Positions 1-12,200 of a DNA stretch of 64,000 nucleotides are shown here, in pieces. The position numbers and the translations under genes are program-made. This DNA is from Avena insularis. Its lineage: Eukaryota > Streptophyta > Magnoliopsida > Poales > Poaceae. The notes under the pieces were generated by a model. It saw nothing but the letters and a program-made list of their open reading frames with translations, did not search any database and was not told the DNA's origin. Positions within the stretch are counted from its first letter, which is position 1. The number at the start of each line of letters is the position of its first letter. The stretch spans positions 123,559,503 through 123,623,502 of the forward strand of contig CM042692.1 in NCBI GenBank assembly GCA_023614405.1, read 5' to 3'.

Positions 1-663
1 GCACCAACTTCGCCAAGGGGGCCATGGCGGAATTCTGTGAGGAGCACGGCATACGACTTGACCTCGCATCAGTCGCCCACCCGGAGTCAAACAGCCAAGC
101 AGAGCACGCCAACCAGAGCATCCTCCACGGGCTCAAGCCGCGACTACAGGTGCCCCTCGAGCGCACCCCAGGATGCTGGGTCGACGAGCTCCCCTCTGTG
201 ATATGGGGGATCCGCACCTCCGTCAACCGATCAACCGGGTTCACGCCTTTCTTCATGGTGTATGGCGCCGAGGCCGTAATGCCAACAGACCTGGAGCACG
301 ACTCCCCTCGAGTTGCCAACTACGTCGAGGCGGCCAACGAGACCGCCCGCCAAGACAGCGTCGATCAACTTGACGAAGCACGCGACCTGGCTCGCTCCCG
401 CACCGCCATATACCAGCAAGGACTTCGCCGCTATCATAGCCGCCGAGTGCGAACTCACACGTTCCAGGAAGACGACCTGGTCCTACGACTGGCCCAAGAC
501 AAGAAGGGCATGCACAAGCTCTCCCCCCCCATGGGAGGGGCCATTCTCCATAGGCCGAGTCCTTGGCAACGACGCCTACTACCTCATCGACATACGGGGT
601 GATGGCGAGTTGGAGGTCGGGAGGCCATGGAATGTAAACCTCCTCAGAAAGTTCTATACTTAG
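1..663 (+). pseudogene. Tat-lineage Ty3/gypsy integrase, C-terminal part, frameshifted
   Basis: This is the C-terminal part of a retrotransposon integrase, the enzyme that inserts element cDNA into the host genome. The reading frame is open from the first bases of the window, so the N-terminal half lies upstream. The third catalytic residue is visible as the Glu of HPESNSQAE. The text that follows (LHGLKPRLQVPLE, FFMVYGAEAV, HSRRV) is typical of the plant Tat lineage. A C8 tract at 523-530 breaks the frame; the GPY/F-type tail (WEGPF, ending NVNLLRKFYT) resumes in another frame and stops at 661-663. The single-base shift makes this copy inactive. Family assignment is from recognised motifs; lineage placement is inference supported by the antisense gene downstream. 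Confidence 0.88.
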
Positions 664-1458
664 AACCACACACTATACTCTGTCGGAATACATAAATGAA
701 ATTCATTCGGATCGCCCAAATTGTGCCCACTCGCCATATTCTTGTGCCACTCGCACTCGTACATGCAAGCAATACGCTATTCACGGAAGTCAACCTCTAG
801 TCGAGCGACCGGCGCGGCAAAGTAGTGCAGCACAAGGGCACCGGAAGTATTCGGGCCTTTTGTCGTCCACGAAAAACGCCAACCCGGAGCCGCCATTGGA
901 GTCTCCTAGCCCGACTGGCCCACCGGGCCAAGACGTCCGATACACGCTTCCCACAGCGCTCTGTCCCTCCCACCCTCGAGCAAAGCGACTCGAACGGTTA
1001 AGTACCACGCACGGGGACTCCACAAAACGGGAACCCCACGCGGCTCGAGAACACACCAAGTAAGAGAGATGCCTAGGGCTCGCCAAGCGACTGGATCTCC
1101 GGGCCAGGGGAGGAGACGCGTTACAAAAAACGCATTCACAACCTGCAACAGGATCACGACCAATACGGTCGGGCACAACGCTCGGGGACTCGCTCACAAG
1201 TGAACCCTACTCGCGCTCGGGGACTCGCCACTCAGAAGACGCGAGGGATAAAAACAAACGCGTAAACAAATCAAACACACAGAAATACACAATCGAGTTA
1301 TACCCCATTAAAGGGCAAACGCGATCGGGGACTCGCTCAAATTGTTGAACAAAACATTTCCTTGATCATAACATGAGTCGACCAAGTCCCCGTGACATAC
1401 ATTACAAAATGTCATACAGCGTTCGCCACTTGGCATCCATTACAACTCTTACATTCGC
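664..1458. other. Spacer between Tat pol and antisense gene, with repeated CTCGGGGACT motif
   Basis: There is no convincing gene here. The reading frames on both strands lack family features. A short motif close to CTCGGGGACT recurs at about 1011, 1181, 1216 and 1324. Related words (TCGGGGACTGG) recur in the intron repeats at 2640-2780 of the antisense gene. This is internal, non-coding sequence of the Tat element. Confidence 0.5.
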
Positions 1459-4400
1459 TTACTCCACAGGCCTTGATGAAGAAGAAGCGCCACCACCCTT
1501 GACGCGCACAAAGGGCTGCCACGGGTTTGTCGGGTACGTGGTCAGTGACTTCTCCAATGACAACCAGAAGGGCTGCTCCGACTTCATGTCGCGGTGCTCC
1601 GGATCGGGGTCGCCAGGCGCCAACAACGTCTCCTGGTACGGCAGTAGATCCCCCATCGCCAAGACACGATCGGCATAAGGAGTGGCCTTCGTGGTCAGCT
1701 TCAGCACCTCCGACATCTCCACCGTGCCGGTCGTCGAGGGATAGCCACTCGTGGCATCGTCAAGATCGAAGTCGTCGGGGAAATGCGCGAGACCCAAGCT
1801 CAACGTCGTGGCGGCCCCGCGTCTGAACGCCGAGCGCGTCATCCACTCCACAACCACGGGCACCTCCTCCAGATAGCGCCACACCTCCGTGAGCCCCTGT
1901 GGATGACTTTGTGGGAGACATGCCCGAAGATCCACTGACACACAACGCCGAGGCCGTGGCTGCATTCACCGGCAAGCACGCACTGCGAGGCGGTGTAAGT
2001 CTGCACCACCGGGTCCCTTTGGCCTACCACAGCTGCAAAGTCAGATGTCAGTGAAACAATGAAACCCCCAAAGCGGGGACCCGACAAAAGACTAAAGCAA
2101 AGACAGAGACTCACCAAGAAGCTTGCGGCAATTCTCCTTTACGTGCTTGTCCAAGGCGGTCTGCTCGTTATGCAGCCCCACGTGATGGAGTCTGTGGCCT
2201 TGCGTTCCTCTTCGGACGCGGCGATGACAGCCTTCGCCTGTTCCTCCGAAGAAATTGAGGCCGCCTTAGCCTCCTTCAACTCCTTGACCAGGGAGGCCAC
2301 TCGCCCATTCGCCGCGTCCAGTTCGGCGAGTGGGACATACCCCTCATGGGCCTTGGAGACCTCAGCCGGGAAACCATCTGCAAGTGGAGATATCAGAGTA
2401 TTGCACACAACCATCTCATACCAAGCAAAGAAGAACAATGCCAAATAGACACTCACCGATTGTCTCCTGAAGCCGCCGGTTCACCTCCTGCGCCTCGCGC
2501 AAGTCACGCTCCAAGCGCTCTCGTGCAGCCTGCCAATCAGTCGACTCCCGCTGTAACCCCTGAAAAACAAAGAACCCAGATAAGTATTGGAAGGAAAAGA
2601 AAACCCAGTTCCTAGCCGCTGAAATTCAGCGACTAGGAACTCGGGGACTGGAGAAGGAAGAAAAACAAAACCCAGTTCCCAGCCATTGAAATTCAACGAC
2701 TAGGAACTCGCGGACTGGAGAAGGTAGGAAAAGAAAAACAATTCCTAACCGTTGAAATTCAACGACTAGGAATTCGGGGACTGGACATACCTGAATAGCA
2801 GCGCCGAACATCTTGTGAAGTTCAGCAGCGTCAGTCGACGGGACCGTGAAGGAGGTGCGCCCGTGGCGGGCCCCAATCTCCGCGTCCACGATTTCCGGAC
2901 TCTGTGGGATGCGGCGTCCGTAACACTGAAACCACTTCATAAAGCGAGGGAACGTTGTCGACGCTCGGCAGGGACGCTGGCGCCGGGACCGGCGCCCGCA
3001 CGGACGCAGCCGGTCGGGTTCGATCGCCACCTCTTTGACGAGCGGCGCAGCAGCTGGCTTCGCGGCGCTTCCCCCGGACGCAGCGTCGTCAGTGCCCCCC
3101 TTCTGCTTCTTCGTGACTTCAGCGGCTGTGACATCTCCCGTGCTAGTGGCCGGTGGAATCTTGGCAACCGAAGGGCGACTAATCTTCTTAGCCCCCGACC
3201 TGCATGAACCCCTCCAATCAGCACGACCACAACACGAAAAAAGCAAGGCAAATTGGGACGAGGAAGCACAACTTACTTGGCGACTGGAAGGACACGAAGC
3301 CCTATACTGATATGGGCGGGCTTGTCCAACTCGGGACCCAGCTTGAGGCTGAGCCCCCCCTCGAAGACGTCCGAAGCCCACGAAACCGAGGGCTTCCTTG
3401 ATGATGAAGCTGCAGTCGCCGGGATCTCCGGCTCCGACGCCGCTGCCTTCGACGACTTGGGCGCTGTCGCCTCAGCTGCTTCTTGGCTAGGAACCCCCAA
3501 GATCATCGGCGTGATCACCGCCAGGGGAACCTCTACCACCACCTCCGTATCCTCGCCCTCCAACCCCTTCGCCGGGACTGTGTCCCTTGGGGCCTTGTGC
3601 GATACTTCGGGAGACCCTTTGTCGTCGGAGTCGTCATCCGACTCAAACACCACTAACGACCTGGCCGGCGATGGAGGCCTCTTTGCCGGCGACTTGGGCC
3701 GGCGTGGGGGATTCGACGGCGTAGCAGTGCATCGGGACATTTGCTCCTGGGCGACCTCATCACCTTCTTCGAACTCGTCCAGGCTACGGCTCGCTTCGAC
3801 CTCTCGTTGCTTCTGCATTCGGGTCTTGCAAGCCACAGGCGCTGGGGGAGGGACCTCTTCTTCTTCCCCGTCGCTGTCGGAAGGATCCCCCTCGGAATCT
3901 TCCTCCAGTTCTTGGGGAACTTCTTCGTCAAGCGGAGGGAGCCAACCCTCCAATACCTGAAAAAGCTGAGAACCTCCGCGAGTCAAGACACGCCAAGCGA
4001 AAAGACTGAAATTGAGGTACGAACGCAGCGATTGGAAAGAGGACTCACTGTGGGGGCTTCGTTCTTAACGGGAGTATACGGGGCGACCCCGACCGCCGCG
4101 CCCGTGAACTCCGCGTTGGTAATCTTCTTCAGGGCGGCCTTGTAGTCATCGGCCTCCCATGACTCCTTGCTGGTTCGGGATGGATCATGCTTCCCGCTGT
4201 ACTCGTACATCTAGTGTGGACGAGTCGCCAGTGGAACCAGGCGCCGCCCGAGCCAGCAATTGTAGAGGTTGATTGGAATCAACCCCTGGTCCTTCAGCTT
4301 CTGGATCTGATCCATCATTTCTGCGACGGCCATCTGCTGATCTTCAGGGAGCTTCTTTGGTGCCAGTCGACGGGGCTCGCTCCTCTCGGCAACGAATTCA

Positions 4401-4990
4401 GGAAGAGAGACCTCGCCGGAGGGAGTGGCTTCCTTGACGTAGAACCAGCTTTTCTTCCACTCGCTGGCGGCCTTCTTCGGCAGGAGGAGCTTGACGACGT
4501 TGGCCTTCGGCTTCAACTGGAAGGTGACCCCGCCTGTAGCCAGCATCAAGCCGCTGGACGCCTCGCGCCTGATGCGGCCGTGGAAGAACTCCAACCACAA
4601 CAGGAAATATGGCCTACAGCCAAGGTAGCATTCGCAGAAGGTGACGGAGATTGCCAACTGCTCGATGCTGTGTGGACCAAGATCTGAGGGCTTGATCGCG
4701 TAATACACGCAGAAGCGGTGGAAGAAGAGTGAAGTGGGGAACCCTAAGCCCCTCTCAAGATGTCTAGTGAAGCAAATGAACTCGCCAGGTCGCGGTTTCA
4801 GCTCGGTCTCGGAGGAGGGGGGAACCCGCCAATTCCCCTTGCGGAGCACCCCGGCGTCCTCAAAGGATCTCAGCTGGGCCGTGGTGCACTTGGATTTCCC
4901 CCATGAGCCTTTGGGAGGCATCATCAAGTGAGAAGTGGGATCACGCGACGCGGGGAGAGTAAGTCGGGAGGAAGCAAAAAGGAAGAGCAA
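1459..4990 (-). pseudogene. Antisense multi-exon gene of the Tat element (putative gypsy-type transposon domain, PF04195-like)
   Basis: Tat-lineage elements such as Grande and RIRE2 carry an additional gene on the opposite strand between integrase and the 3' LTR; its function is unknown. Six exons can be traced on the minus strand from splice signals: 4990-4049, 3956-3277, 3199-2791, 2559-2457, 2377-2115 and 2032-1459. Donors read GTGAGT, GTAAGT or GTATGT, and acceptors read TTTTTCAG or TTGCAG. Exon 1 holds the conserved domain, with RPGEFICFTRHLERGLGFP and SIEQLAISVTFCECYLGCRPYF. Alternative starts are at 4990 and 4924. Exon 2 is acidic and Ser/Pro/Ala rich, so probably disordered; exon 5 is Ala/Glu-rich coiled-coil-like. 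An in-frame TAG at 4211-4213 splits exon 1, and the last exon may need a frame change, so this copy is probably dead. The exon model is inference; the domain call is firm. Confidence 0.75.
2603..2790. repeat. Three tandem ~66-bp repeats, each with a ~30-bp palindrome, in an intron of the antisense gene
   Basis: Three copies start about 66-67 bases apart. Each holds an inverted repeat built on TTCCTAGCCGCTGAA / TTCAGCGACTAGGAA (at 2609-2638, 2676-2705 and 2742-2772), followed by TCGGGGACTGG. They lie between the exon 3 donor and the exon 4 acceptor. The copies differ at scattered bases while largely keeping the palindrome. Confidence 0.85.
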
Positions 4991-5040
4991 ATGAGGAAGG
5001 ATGAAGAACGCGGAGCAGGATCACGAAGCTGATCCATCAC

Positions 5041-5052
5041 TCCCCTTATATG
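5041..5052 (-). promoter_or_regulatory. TATA box for the antisense gene
   Basis: The minus strand reads CATATAAGGGGA about 50-60 bases upstream of the first ATG (4990), and about 120 bases upstream of the second candidate (4924). Position and consensus fit a core promoter that transcribes the antisense gene independently of the LTR. No transcript evidence is available. Confidence 0.5.
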
Positions 5053-5389
5053 GGAAATGTCACCCGCCAAAATCGGGATAACCGTTACTCACGGTAATTG
5101 CGCCGAACTTACCGTTGGAAATTCCAACAGATAGTTTGACCAGGTTTGATGGTCCAACTCCTATTGGTCTACTCGCCACCCGCCAGTCTCTCTTCTCGTC
5201 GAAACTACAACTGGATGGCAGTGATGCTTACTAAAGTGACGGATGGAGTTATAGGGAAATTCTCCTTGGTTCCAGTAAAGTCCATCGCCGACTCGACTGG
5301 GCGCCCAAATTGGGCCCGCCTACTTCGAACACCAAAAGGACGCCGCTAAGGCCAACGATGGCCTCGGGACCACTGATGGGGATATGCCA

Positions 5390-5787
5390 AAGGGGTATGC
5401 TCAAAGATGTTCCAACTGGCCGAAGGTTCGCAAGTGCGCCTGAAGGACAGCGACTGGACTCTGAAGAAAGGAAAGGCCCATCGACTAGCGACTGGAAGCC
5501 TAGAAGCGTAGCAGAAGCCTAGTCGGATTAGGTCAAAAGCCCCTGGATCCTTATCTTGTTCGGAGATAGCTTGTAAACCCTAGCGAGGTGCTTCATATAT
5601 AAACCTCCCTAGGGTATCCTAGAGACTTATGTTCCATCATACACCCCCTCAAGCGACTCGCTGCCTAGCCGCCGAGCTCGCCACCCTTGTAACTCGCTCT
5701 CTCATAATCTAATCTAGCAGGAGTAGGTCTTTACCTCCTGGGTCCAACCTGGGTAAACCCATGTGCATCCGCCCCCATCTCGCACCG
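5390..5787 (+). repeat. Putative 3' LTR of the Tat element (boundaries uncertain)
   Basis: A purine-rich tract (CCAAAGGGGTA) near 5388-5398 could be the polypurine primer, with the LTR starting TGCTCAAAG near 5399. A TATA box (CATATATAAACC) lies near 5590, and TTTACCTCCTGGGTCCAACC followed by TGGGTAAACC sits near the end, as in other grass Tat LTRs. Sequence from about 5790 onward belongs to the zf-XS duplication. No second LTR is in the window, so the ends cannot be confirmed and no target duplication can be tested. Confidence 0.4.
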
Positions 5788-6035
5788 CAGATGGCCGCCA
5801 ACTCTTCCTCACGAAACACTCAATCGCTGCCTATGGCAGCGACTGCCGTGGCCATTTCCACGACACGCTCGGTCTTCACCTTCGCAACCTTCAGAAGGTG
5901 GCTATCGAGAAGGGTCGCATGCCCCCGATCAAACCCAAGGATCCCAAGGTCAAGGGGCTAGGTAGCAAGAAGTGGAGGAGGCGCCAGAGGGAGGAGGCGG
6001 AGGCCCTCCTGGCAGAGGCCACGAGGGGCCACTAA
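5763..6035 (+). pseudogene. zf-XS gene 3' end, copy 1 (degenerate)
   Basis: An open frame of 90 codons whose C-terminal half matches the second copy at 7281-7676: LHLRNLQKVAIEKGRMPP, then a Lys/Arg-rich stretch and the ending EEAEALLAEATRGH before the stop. The zinc-finger half (Cys-Pro-Phe-Cys and following) is unrecognisable at the protein level, although nucleotide similarity persists upstream of 5860. The family (zf-XS/XS, as in SGS3 and IDN2/FDM proteins) works in small-RNA and RNA-directed DNA methylation pathways, but only this tail remains. The start codon is probably not native, because the left edge abuts the Tat LTR. Non-functional fragment. Confidence 0.6.
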
Positions 6036-7108
6036 TCAGCCGTTGCTGCTGCTATAAAGCAGCTTCTTTTGTCTTGTCTGTGTTGAACCTGTCAGCTGTT
6101 GCTACTGCTGAGCAGCCTTTGTCGAACCTCGTTAAGTACCGTACTATATAACCTATATTAGCTGCTTTATCTACATCTGCTCTGTTTACTGAATTTATTT
6201 ATGGTGTTGGTTTGTTTTGCTGCTCTAGATTTGCTACTAGATTGGGGAAAAACAAGGGCAAAAGCAACAATGAATGAAGAGAGAAGCTGCTCTAGATTTC
6301 CTACCTTTTTGGGCAAAAAAAACACAATTGTTAGCGAGAGAGGGGAAAGGCGCTCTTAAAAAGGCCAAATAACAAAAAAACTTCCAATTTAGGCGTCAGG
6401 GCGCACGTAACGGCCAAGCCTTTGACCAGACGACACCCCCTCCTAACGCATGTGAGGGAATCGGAATATCGGGAGGGCAAAAGTGAGGACAAACGAGACA
6501 CAATATTGCTATAGCTAAATCTGACAAAAAGCTGAATTTGGCTTTACCATGCAATTTGTCTAGAGCTCCACAATGTAGCTATTCTAAATTCCTAAACTAT
6601 GCGGTGCGTTGAAACCTCATGCTTTTTCCACTGACACGTGTGTTGCAAAGCTGTTTGATCGTGCATGCTTACACAAGTGGCCTACATAGAAACTTATAGA
6701 AGCATGGGCAAACGAGCTTCAATTTGGCAAATTCTGGACAAAATGAAATTGCAAGCTTTGCGCAATCAGCAGGCCTGATCGGCTGCCCCGGAGTGCAGGA
6801 ATGCTAGGTCCTTGTCTATGCTTACACTTCTTAAACTTGTTAGGAATAATAGTTGTACACTTCCTTCTGTCTTGTCATGTTACGTCGTGTCAGCACCGTG
6901 CACCCGCTGTGGATCGGCAACAGGACGGTGGTCTACGTGACCGGTCTCTACCATGCCAAAGCCACGTCGCACACTCGTCCCATCGCCTACCGGGACGGAC
7001 GCCGAATTTAATCGCTAGGATTAGAAACCAATGGTGCTCGCCCGGTCAAACTTGCTTCAACATGAGTATGACCGGAATATTGGTAAACACAATTTAAGCA
7101 TCGCCTTC
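5860..7108 (+). repeat. Segmental duplication, copy 1
   Basis: This block matches the stretch 7530-8415 that continues at 12936-13264. It covers the zf-XS gene end, its 3' untranslated region (TATAAAGCAGCTTCTTTTG) and a conserved downstream stretch ending AATTTAAGCATCGCCTTCCG. Small substitutions and indels separate the copies. No gene is recognised between 6036 and 7108; the GC-rich part at 6890-7010 is conserved in both copies without a family match. Confidence 0.85.
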
Positions 7109-7110
7109 CG

Positions 7111-7250
7111 ATAATCAATCGCGATAATCAAAGTATCTCAATCCCGATAATCGGGAGATTTGGTTTGAGATTTGGGGAATAATCGGGAGATCTCATTCGG
7201 TTAATCTATGCAAAAAATCAATCTCGATAATCAAAGTATCTCAATCATGT
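7111..7250. repeat. Short AT-rich repeats upstream of zf-XS copy 2
   Basis: The phrase GATAATCAAAGTATCTCAAT occurs twice (near 7121 and 7221), with further GATAATCGGGAGAT repeats between. It separates duplication copy 1 from the zf-XS exon of copy 2. No coding signal. Confidence 0.6.
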
Positions 7251-7280
7251 CCTTATTTCACTCTACTGTTTTTCCAATAG

Positions 7281-7676
7281 GAGGATAGCAGCGACCTCCG
7301 CAGCGACGACGAGTCCAAGGATACCAAGACTCGTCATGTGCTGAGGAGGCTAAAGTCCGATCAGTACAACAACTTCTTCGACGGCGACATGTACAGGTGC
7401 CCCTTCTGCCCCACCAGGAGGCTCCGCGCCATGGACTTCAACTCCCTCGTGAAGCATTCCAAGGACGTGAGGACCTACGGCGAGTCCGTGAACGTCCACG
7501 GCTTCATGGCCAAGCATCAGGCGCTCGGTCTTCACCTCCGCAACCACCAGAAGGTGGCTATCGAGGAGGGTCGCATGCCCCCGATCAGACCCAAGGCGCC
7601 CAAGATCAAGGGGCTGGGCAGGAGGCGCTAGAGGGAGGAAGCGGATGCCCTCCTGGAAGAGGCCACGAGGGGCCAC
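7281..7676 (+). pseudogene. zf-XS domain gene, last exon, copy 2 (nonsense mutation)
   Basis: A plausible splice acceptor (TTTTTCCAATAG) ends at 7280. The exon then opens with an acidic stretch (EDSSDLRSDDES), followed by the zinc-finger motif YRCPFCP, LVKHSKD and AKHQALGLHLRNHQ. This is the C-x2-C...H...H layout of the zf-XS domain found in SGS3/IDN2/FDM-type RNA-silencing proteins. A TAG at 7629-7631 interrupts the frame just before the tail REEADALLEEATRGH, which continues to the native stop; copy 1 has CAG at the same place. No XS domain or upstream exon is present, so the gene is a 3' fragment. The known grass relatives act on double-stranded RNA; nothing shows activity here. Confidence 0.7.
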
Positions 7677-8415
7677 TGATTAGCTGCTGCTGCTATAAAG
7701 CAGCTTCTTTTGTCTTGTCTGTGTTGAACCTGTCAGCTATTGCTGCTGAGCAGTCTAATTGTCGAACCTCATTAAGTACCGTACTATATAACCTATATTA
7801 GCTGCTTTATCTACATCTGCTCTGTTTACTGAATTTATTTATGGTGCTGGTTTGTTTTGCTGCTCTAGATTTGCTACCAGATTGGGGAAAACAAGGGCAA
7901 AAGGAACAATGAATGAAGAGAGAAGCTGCTCTAGATTCCCTACCTTTTTGGGCAAAAAACACAACTCTTAGAGAGAGATAGGGGAAAAGGCGCTCTTAAA
8001 AAGACCAAATAACAAAAAAAACTTCCAATTTAGGCGTCAGGGCGCACGTAACAGCCAAGCCTTTGACCAGACGGCACCCCCCTCCGAGCGCATGTGAGGG
8101 CTTCAGAATATCGGGAGGGCAAAAGTGAGGACGAACGAGACACAATGTTGCTATAGCTAAATCTTACAAGAATCTGAATTTGGCTTTACCATGCAATTTG
8201 GCTAGATCTCCACAATGTAGCTATTCTAAATCCCTAAACTATGTGGTGCGTTGAAACCTAATGCTTTTCCACCGCAACATGTGTTGCAAAGTTGCTTGAT
8301 CGTGCATGCTTACACAAGTGGCCTACAGAGAAACTTATAGAAGCATGGGCAAACGAGCTTTATTTTGGCAAATTCTGGACAAGCTTTGTGCAATCTGCAG
8401 GCCTGATCGGCTGGG

Positions 8416-9829
8416 TGATGACCCACAAGTATAGCGGGTGTATCGCAGTATTTTCGAGGGAAGTGAAACCCAATTTATTGATTCGACACAAGGGGAGCCA
8501 AAGAATATTTATAAGCCTTAACAACTAAGTTGTCAATTCAGCTGCACCTGGAAACAATCTTGCTCACAACAGTTTATCAGTAGCAAAAGTTTTGTAGTAG
8601 GAATAGTAAAGTAGCAGCAGTAGTAAAGTAAAGACAAGATAACTATAGCAAGAAATAAAGAGGATTCGAAAAGTGTAGGCATAGGGATGGATGGACGGTC
8701 GTTGCATGGACAAGACAATTCACATAGCAATCAGAACATAGGGCAATTGCAGATAAATAAGATAAAGCATCCAAGTACTAGATAATCCTAGGCATGTGTT
8801 CCATATATAGTCATACGTGCTCGCAATGAGAACTTGCACAACATCTTTTGTCCTGCCAGCCCGTTTGCAGCGGGGCCTCAAGGGAACTACTGGCAATTAA
8901 GGTGCTCCTTTTAATAGAGCACCGGAGGAAAGCATTAACACTCCGTGAACACATGTGATCCTCACATCAAAGCCATTCCTCCGTTATCCCGATTTACTTC
9001 AGGCCATTGGTTCCGGACAACAACGTGTGTATACAACTTGCAGATAAGACCATAAACAATATTATCATAACGAATCAATAACATGTTCAGATCTGAAATC
9101 ATGGCACTCGGGCCCTAGTGACAAGCATTAAGCACAACAAGTCGCAACAAAGTCATAAAGCACTAATAAAAGATACTAGGCACCATGCCCTAACAATCTG
9201 ATGCCATTACATGAACGATCTCATCCAATCCCTACCATCCCCATAGCCTACAGCGGGGATTACTCACTCATAGATGGAAACATGGATGGTCGATGGAGAA
9301 GCGATGGTGATGATGATGGCGATGATCTCTCAATTCCCGTCCGGAGGTGCCGTAACGGAGTTTCTGGTGCTGTTTCGTGGAATCTGGTGGTGGCGGCGGA
9401 GCGGAACTCCTTCTGGAAAAACGTCGAACCCCCCGGAGTTTTTAGGTCAAAAGGCTTCTTATAGGCGAAGAGGGAGACCGAGGGAGTGCCTAGTGGGCCC
9501 ACACCACCCCCTGGCGCGGCCTAGCCTGGCCTGCGCCACCAGGTGGTGTGGCCACCCCCTGGCTCTTCTCCATCTCGTATTCTGGCTCCTGGAGTCTTCG
9601 GGTGAAATAGGCACTTTGGCTTTTGTCCTGTCCAATTCCGAGAATATTCATTTTCTGACTTTCCTGGAACCAAAAACAAAACAGCAAAATGTACCGCACT
9701 ATGGCTCTTGTTAATAGGTTAGTCTAGGAAATCATATGAAAGGTACTCCAAAGTGTGGACAAAACAAAAGAAAGGAGATAAAACCAAGCATGGAACATCA
9801 AAAATTATAGACATATTTGCAATGTATCA
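8416..9829 (-). repeat. 3' LTR of the 8.4-12.9 kb element
   Basis: 1414 bp, with TG/CA ends (TGATGACCCAC at the left; rc starts TGATACATTGC). The portion 9104-9829 is repeated at 12201-12930. Reading frames inside it mirror those in the other LTR and are not genes. Confidence 0.85.
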
Positions 9830-12200
9830 ACATCCCCAAGCTTAACTCCTACTCGTCCTCGAGTAGTTAAGTGATAAAAAGAAAGAATAATTTTTGAGGT
9901 GACATGCACCATCATAAACTTGATCAAAATATTTGTAAAACATTCAAAGCTAGGATCATAGTACTTCAATCATAACATGAAAGACAAAGTTCTAGCAATA
10001 AGACAAAGAAACTATGATGCAACATGAAAGGCACAAACAAAAGATTCATGAATAACAATGCTTTGCAAGACGTTTGTTTGTTTCACATAAAGAAAACATA
10101 GCATAGTAGTATTTAGCTTGTCCCTCATAGAGTAGAAAATATAAATGCATAGGACACCTTCAAAGTTCATAAGAGTGACTAGATACAAATAGTTTAAAAC
10201 AAGCAATATCAAGGTATGCATCAATCAACTAGTCTTGGGACAATGCACATAGAACTAAGAATGGCCACTATGCTCTCAAAGTAGGTGCATAAAGATAGAA
10301 GGTGGAGACTCAATATATAAGTGGAAGAAAGGCCTTCATAGAAGGATGTAGGGATTCTAGTCTCATAAAGAGCTTCCAAAAATTATGGTACTTATAGCTT
10401 TCAGCTCTCATTGCCCCTATCATAAGCATCTTGAAGTGATTAAGGTTAAAGTGAACAAACTATGGTGTACATGCTTGACAAAGTATAAGTTAGAAATCTC
10501 ATGTCCCTTGTATACGAGGGCTGCTCCTCATGCTACTCAAGTTTAGTCATCAGTAAGTTCTTGTCATCGTAAGTACATGTGTATCATAGAGAACCGCCAA
10601 CGGGGTACCCCTTGCCCGATGATACGGAAGAATCCCCATATCAAAATGACAACGCAAGCAGACAACGAGAATCTCAGCAATCTTCTTATTTACCATGGGA
10701 ATATGGTGCTTTTTTCTCTCTTTCCTATTTTCATAATCTTTTTTCTTTTTCTCTTTTTTCAATATAGGACTCTTTTTTTATAAGAATAATGCTTCATAGA
10801 CAGCTCATTATGGTTACGCTGCAGGTTTCCACCATGTCAGCATGGATTAGACCAGCCAAAGTGCTTTCTCTAACACATATACATAACTCCATGGACTTAC
10901 AAGCTCTCCTTTCATTTCACACCGACGACATCCATATACAAAAGAGCATGATATCAACTAGGTACAAGTACCAAGTGCAATGTTGAAAGCGTTCCCCATG
11001 AAAGCATGGTTCTGCTAATTCCCAACAAATAAGTGCAAGCATATACAACATAGACGACAAAATGGTCCAAGTTTATTAAGGGCAAGAAAAGTAAAGTGTG
11101 CCATCAAGTTCGTGAGAGCTTTAATCACTAGTTTTCTCATAACAAGTTTAATTCGGAAGGGAAACAAAAGCATGAATATACTTGGAATAGCTTAAGCTAG
11201 TAGGTAGGTATGGTGGACTCTTTGGAATAACTTGGTTTAGGGAGTTGGATGCATGAGTGGAACTCATACTTGGTTGTGGAGGCTAGAAAAAGACTGGGAG
11301 CGACAAACTAAGAGAGCAATAATGGCCATAATCATGCAGAGCGACAAAACATCATTGATCAAAGCATAAAGTGATACTACGTTGAAAACTAAAGGATCAT
11401 AAAGGCTTATGATGACTTGAGATAGTAATAACATGGTGTGAGCATGTCCCAAGTCAACCCAAATAAAGCATCAAAGGAGAATACCACAATACTATGCTTT
11501 AATATGCTAAAACAATGCATGATTCATCTAAGGCACATTAAGCAATCTCAATTGTTTATAACAAGTCATGCTACAGCAAAGAATACTAAGCATAAAGCCA
11601 AAACAATATCAAGCATGGCATGACAAAGCATAGGCCACAGTCAAAAACAAACTCTCTTTACCACTTAAGCATGAGCTTTCCTACTCTTTTCCAAACCAAA
11701 CCAAACTATTTGAACACCAATGTATGAAAGAGGGGGTCCAACCAATTTATTCAGCAAACTAAGCAAACAAAGCAAACAAAAACCAAAACAAAAACAAAAA
11801 TAAAAAAGAAGACGCTCCAAGAACAACACAACTGTGCATGAAACAATAAAAATGAACCGTTTGGAAGAAACCTGGGATTTTTATTGATGAAGGAGGGGAT
11901 GCCTTGGGCATCCCCAAGCTTTGACGCTTGTACTTGTTGGATATTTCTTGGGGTGACACGCGTGGCATCCCCAAGCTAGACCTTTAGTCCATCCTTCATC
12001 TCATTACTCATTCCTCCCATACACCTGGAATTTTTCCTTCATACAAAACTTCACACAATCTTTATTAGCAACATTAGTGCACTCAAGATAAATAAGTCTT
12101 AAGGTTCAGTTCTAACACCAAATAAACTTCCATTAGAACACTAGCTACGGTAGCACTTCCCTCAAAAAGCTCAATTCCCCAAAATTGTGGAGCTACGGTA

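Noticed and set aside
790..1197. 135-codon minus-strand frame after the antisense gene
   Set aside because: No splice link to the antisense gene, no family features, and it overlaps the repeated CTCGGGGACT words.
2603..2790. CRISPR array
   Set aside because: Only three units, spacers that are not unique, and a plant intron context; the units are tandem palindromic repeats.
9274..9714. 146-codon plus-strand frame, and its likeness at 12372-12710
   Set aside because: Both lie in LTR copies of the same element and run against the element's orientation. Similarity is explained by LTR duplication; there is no family match.
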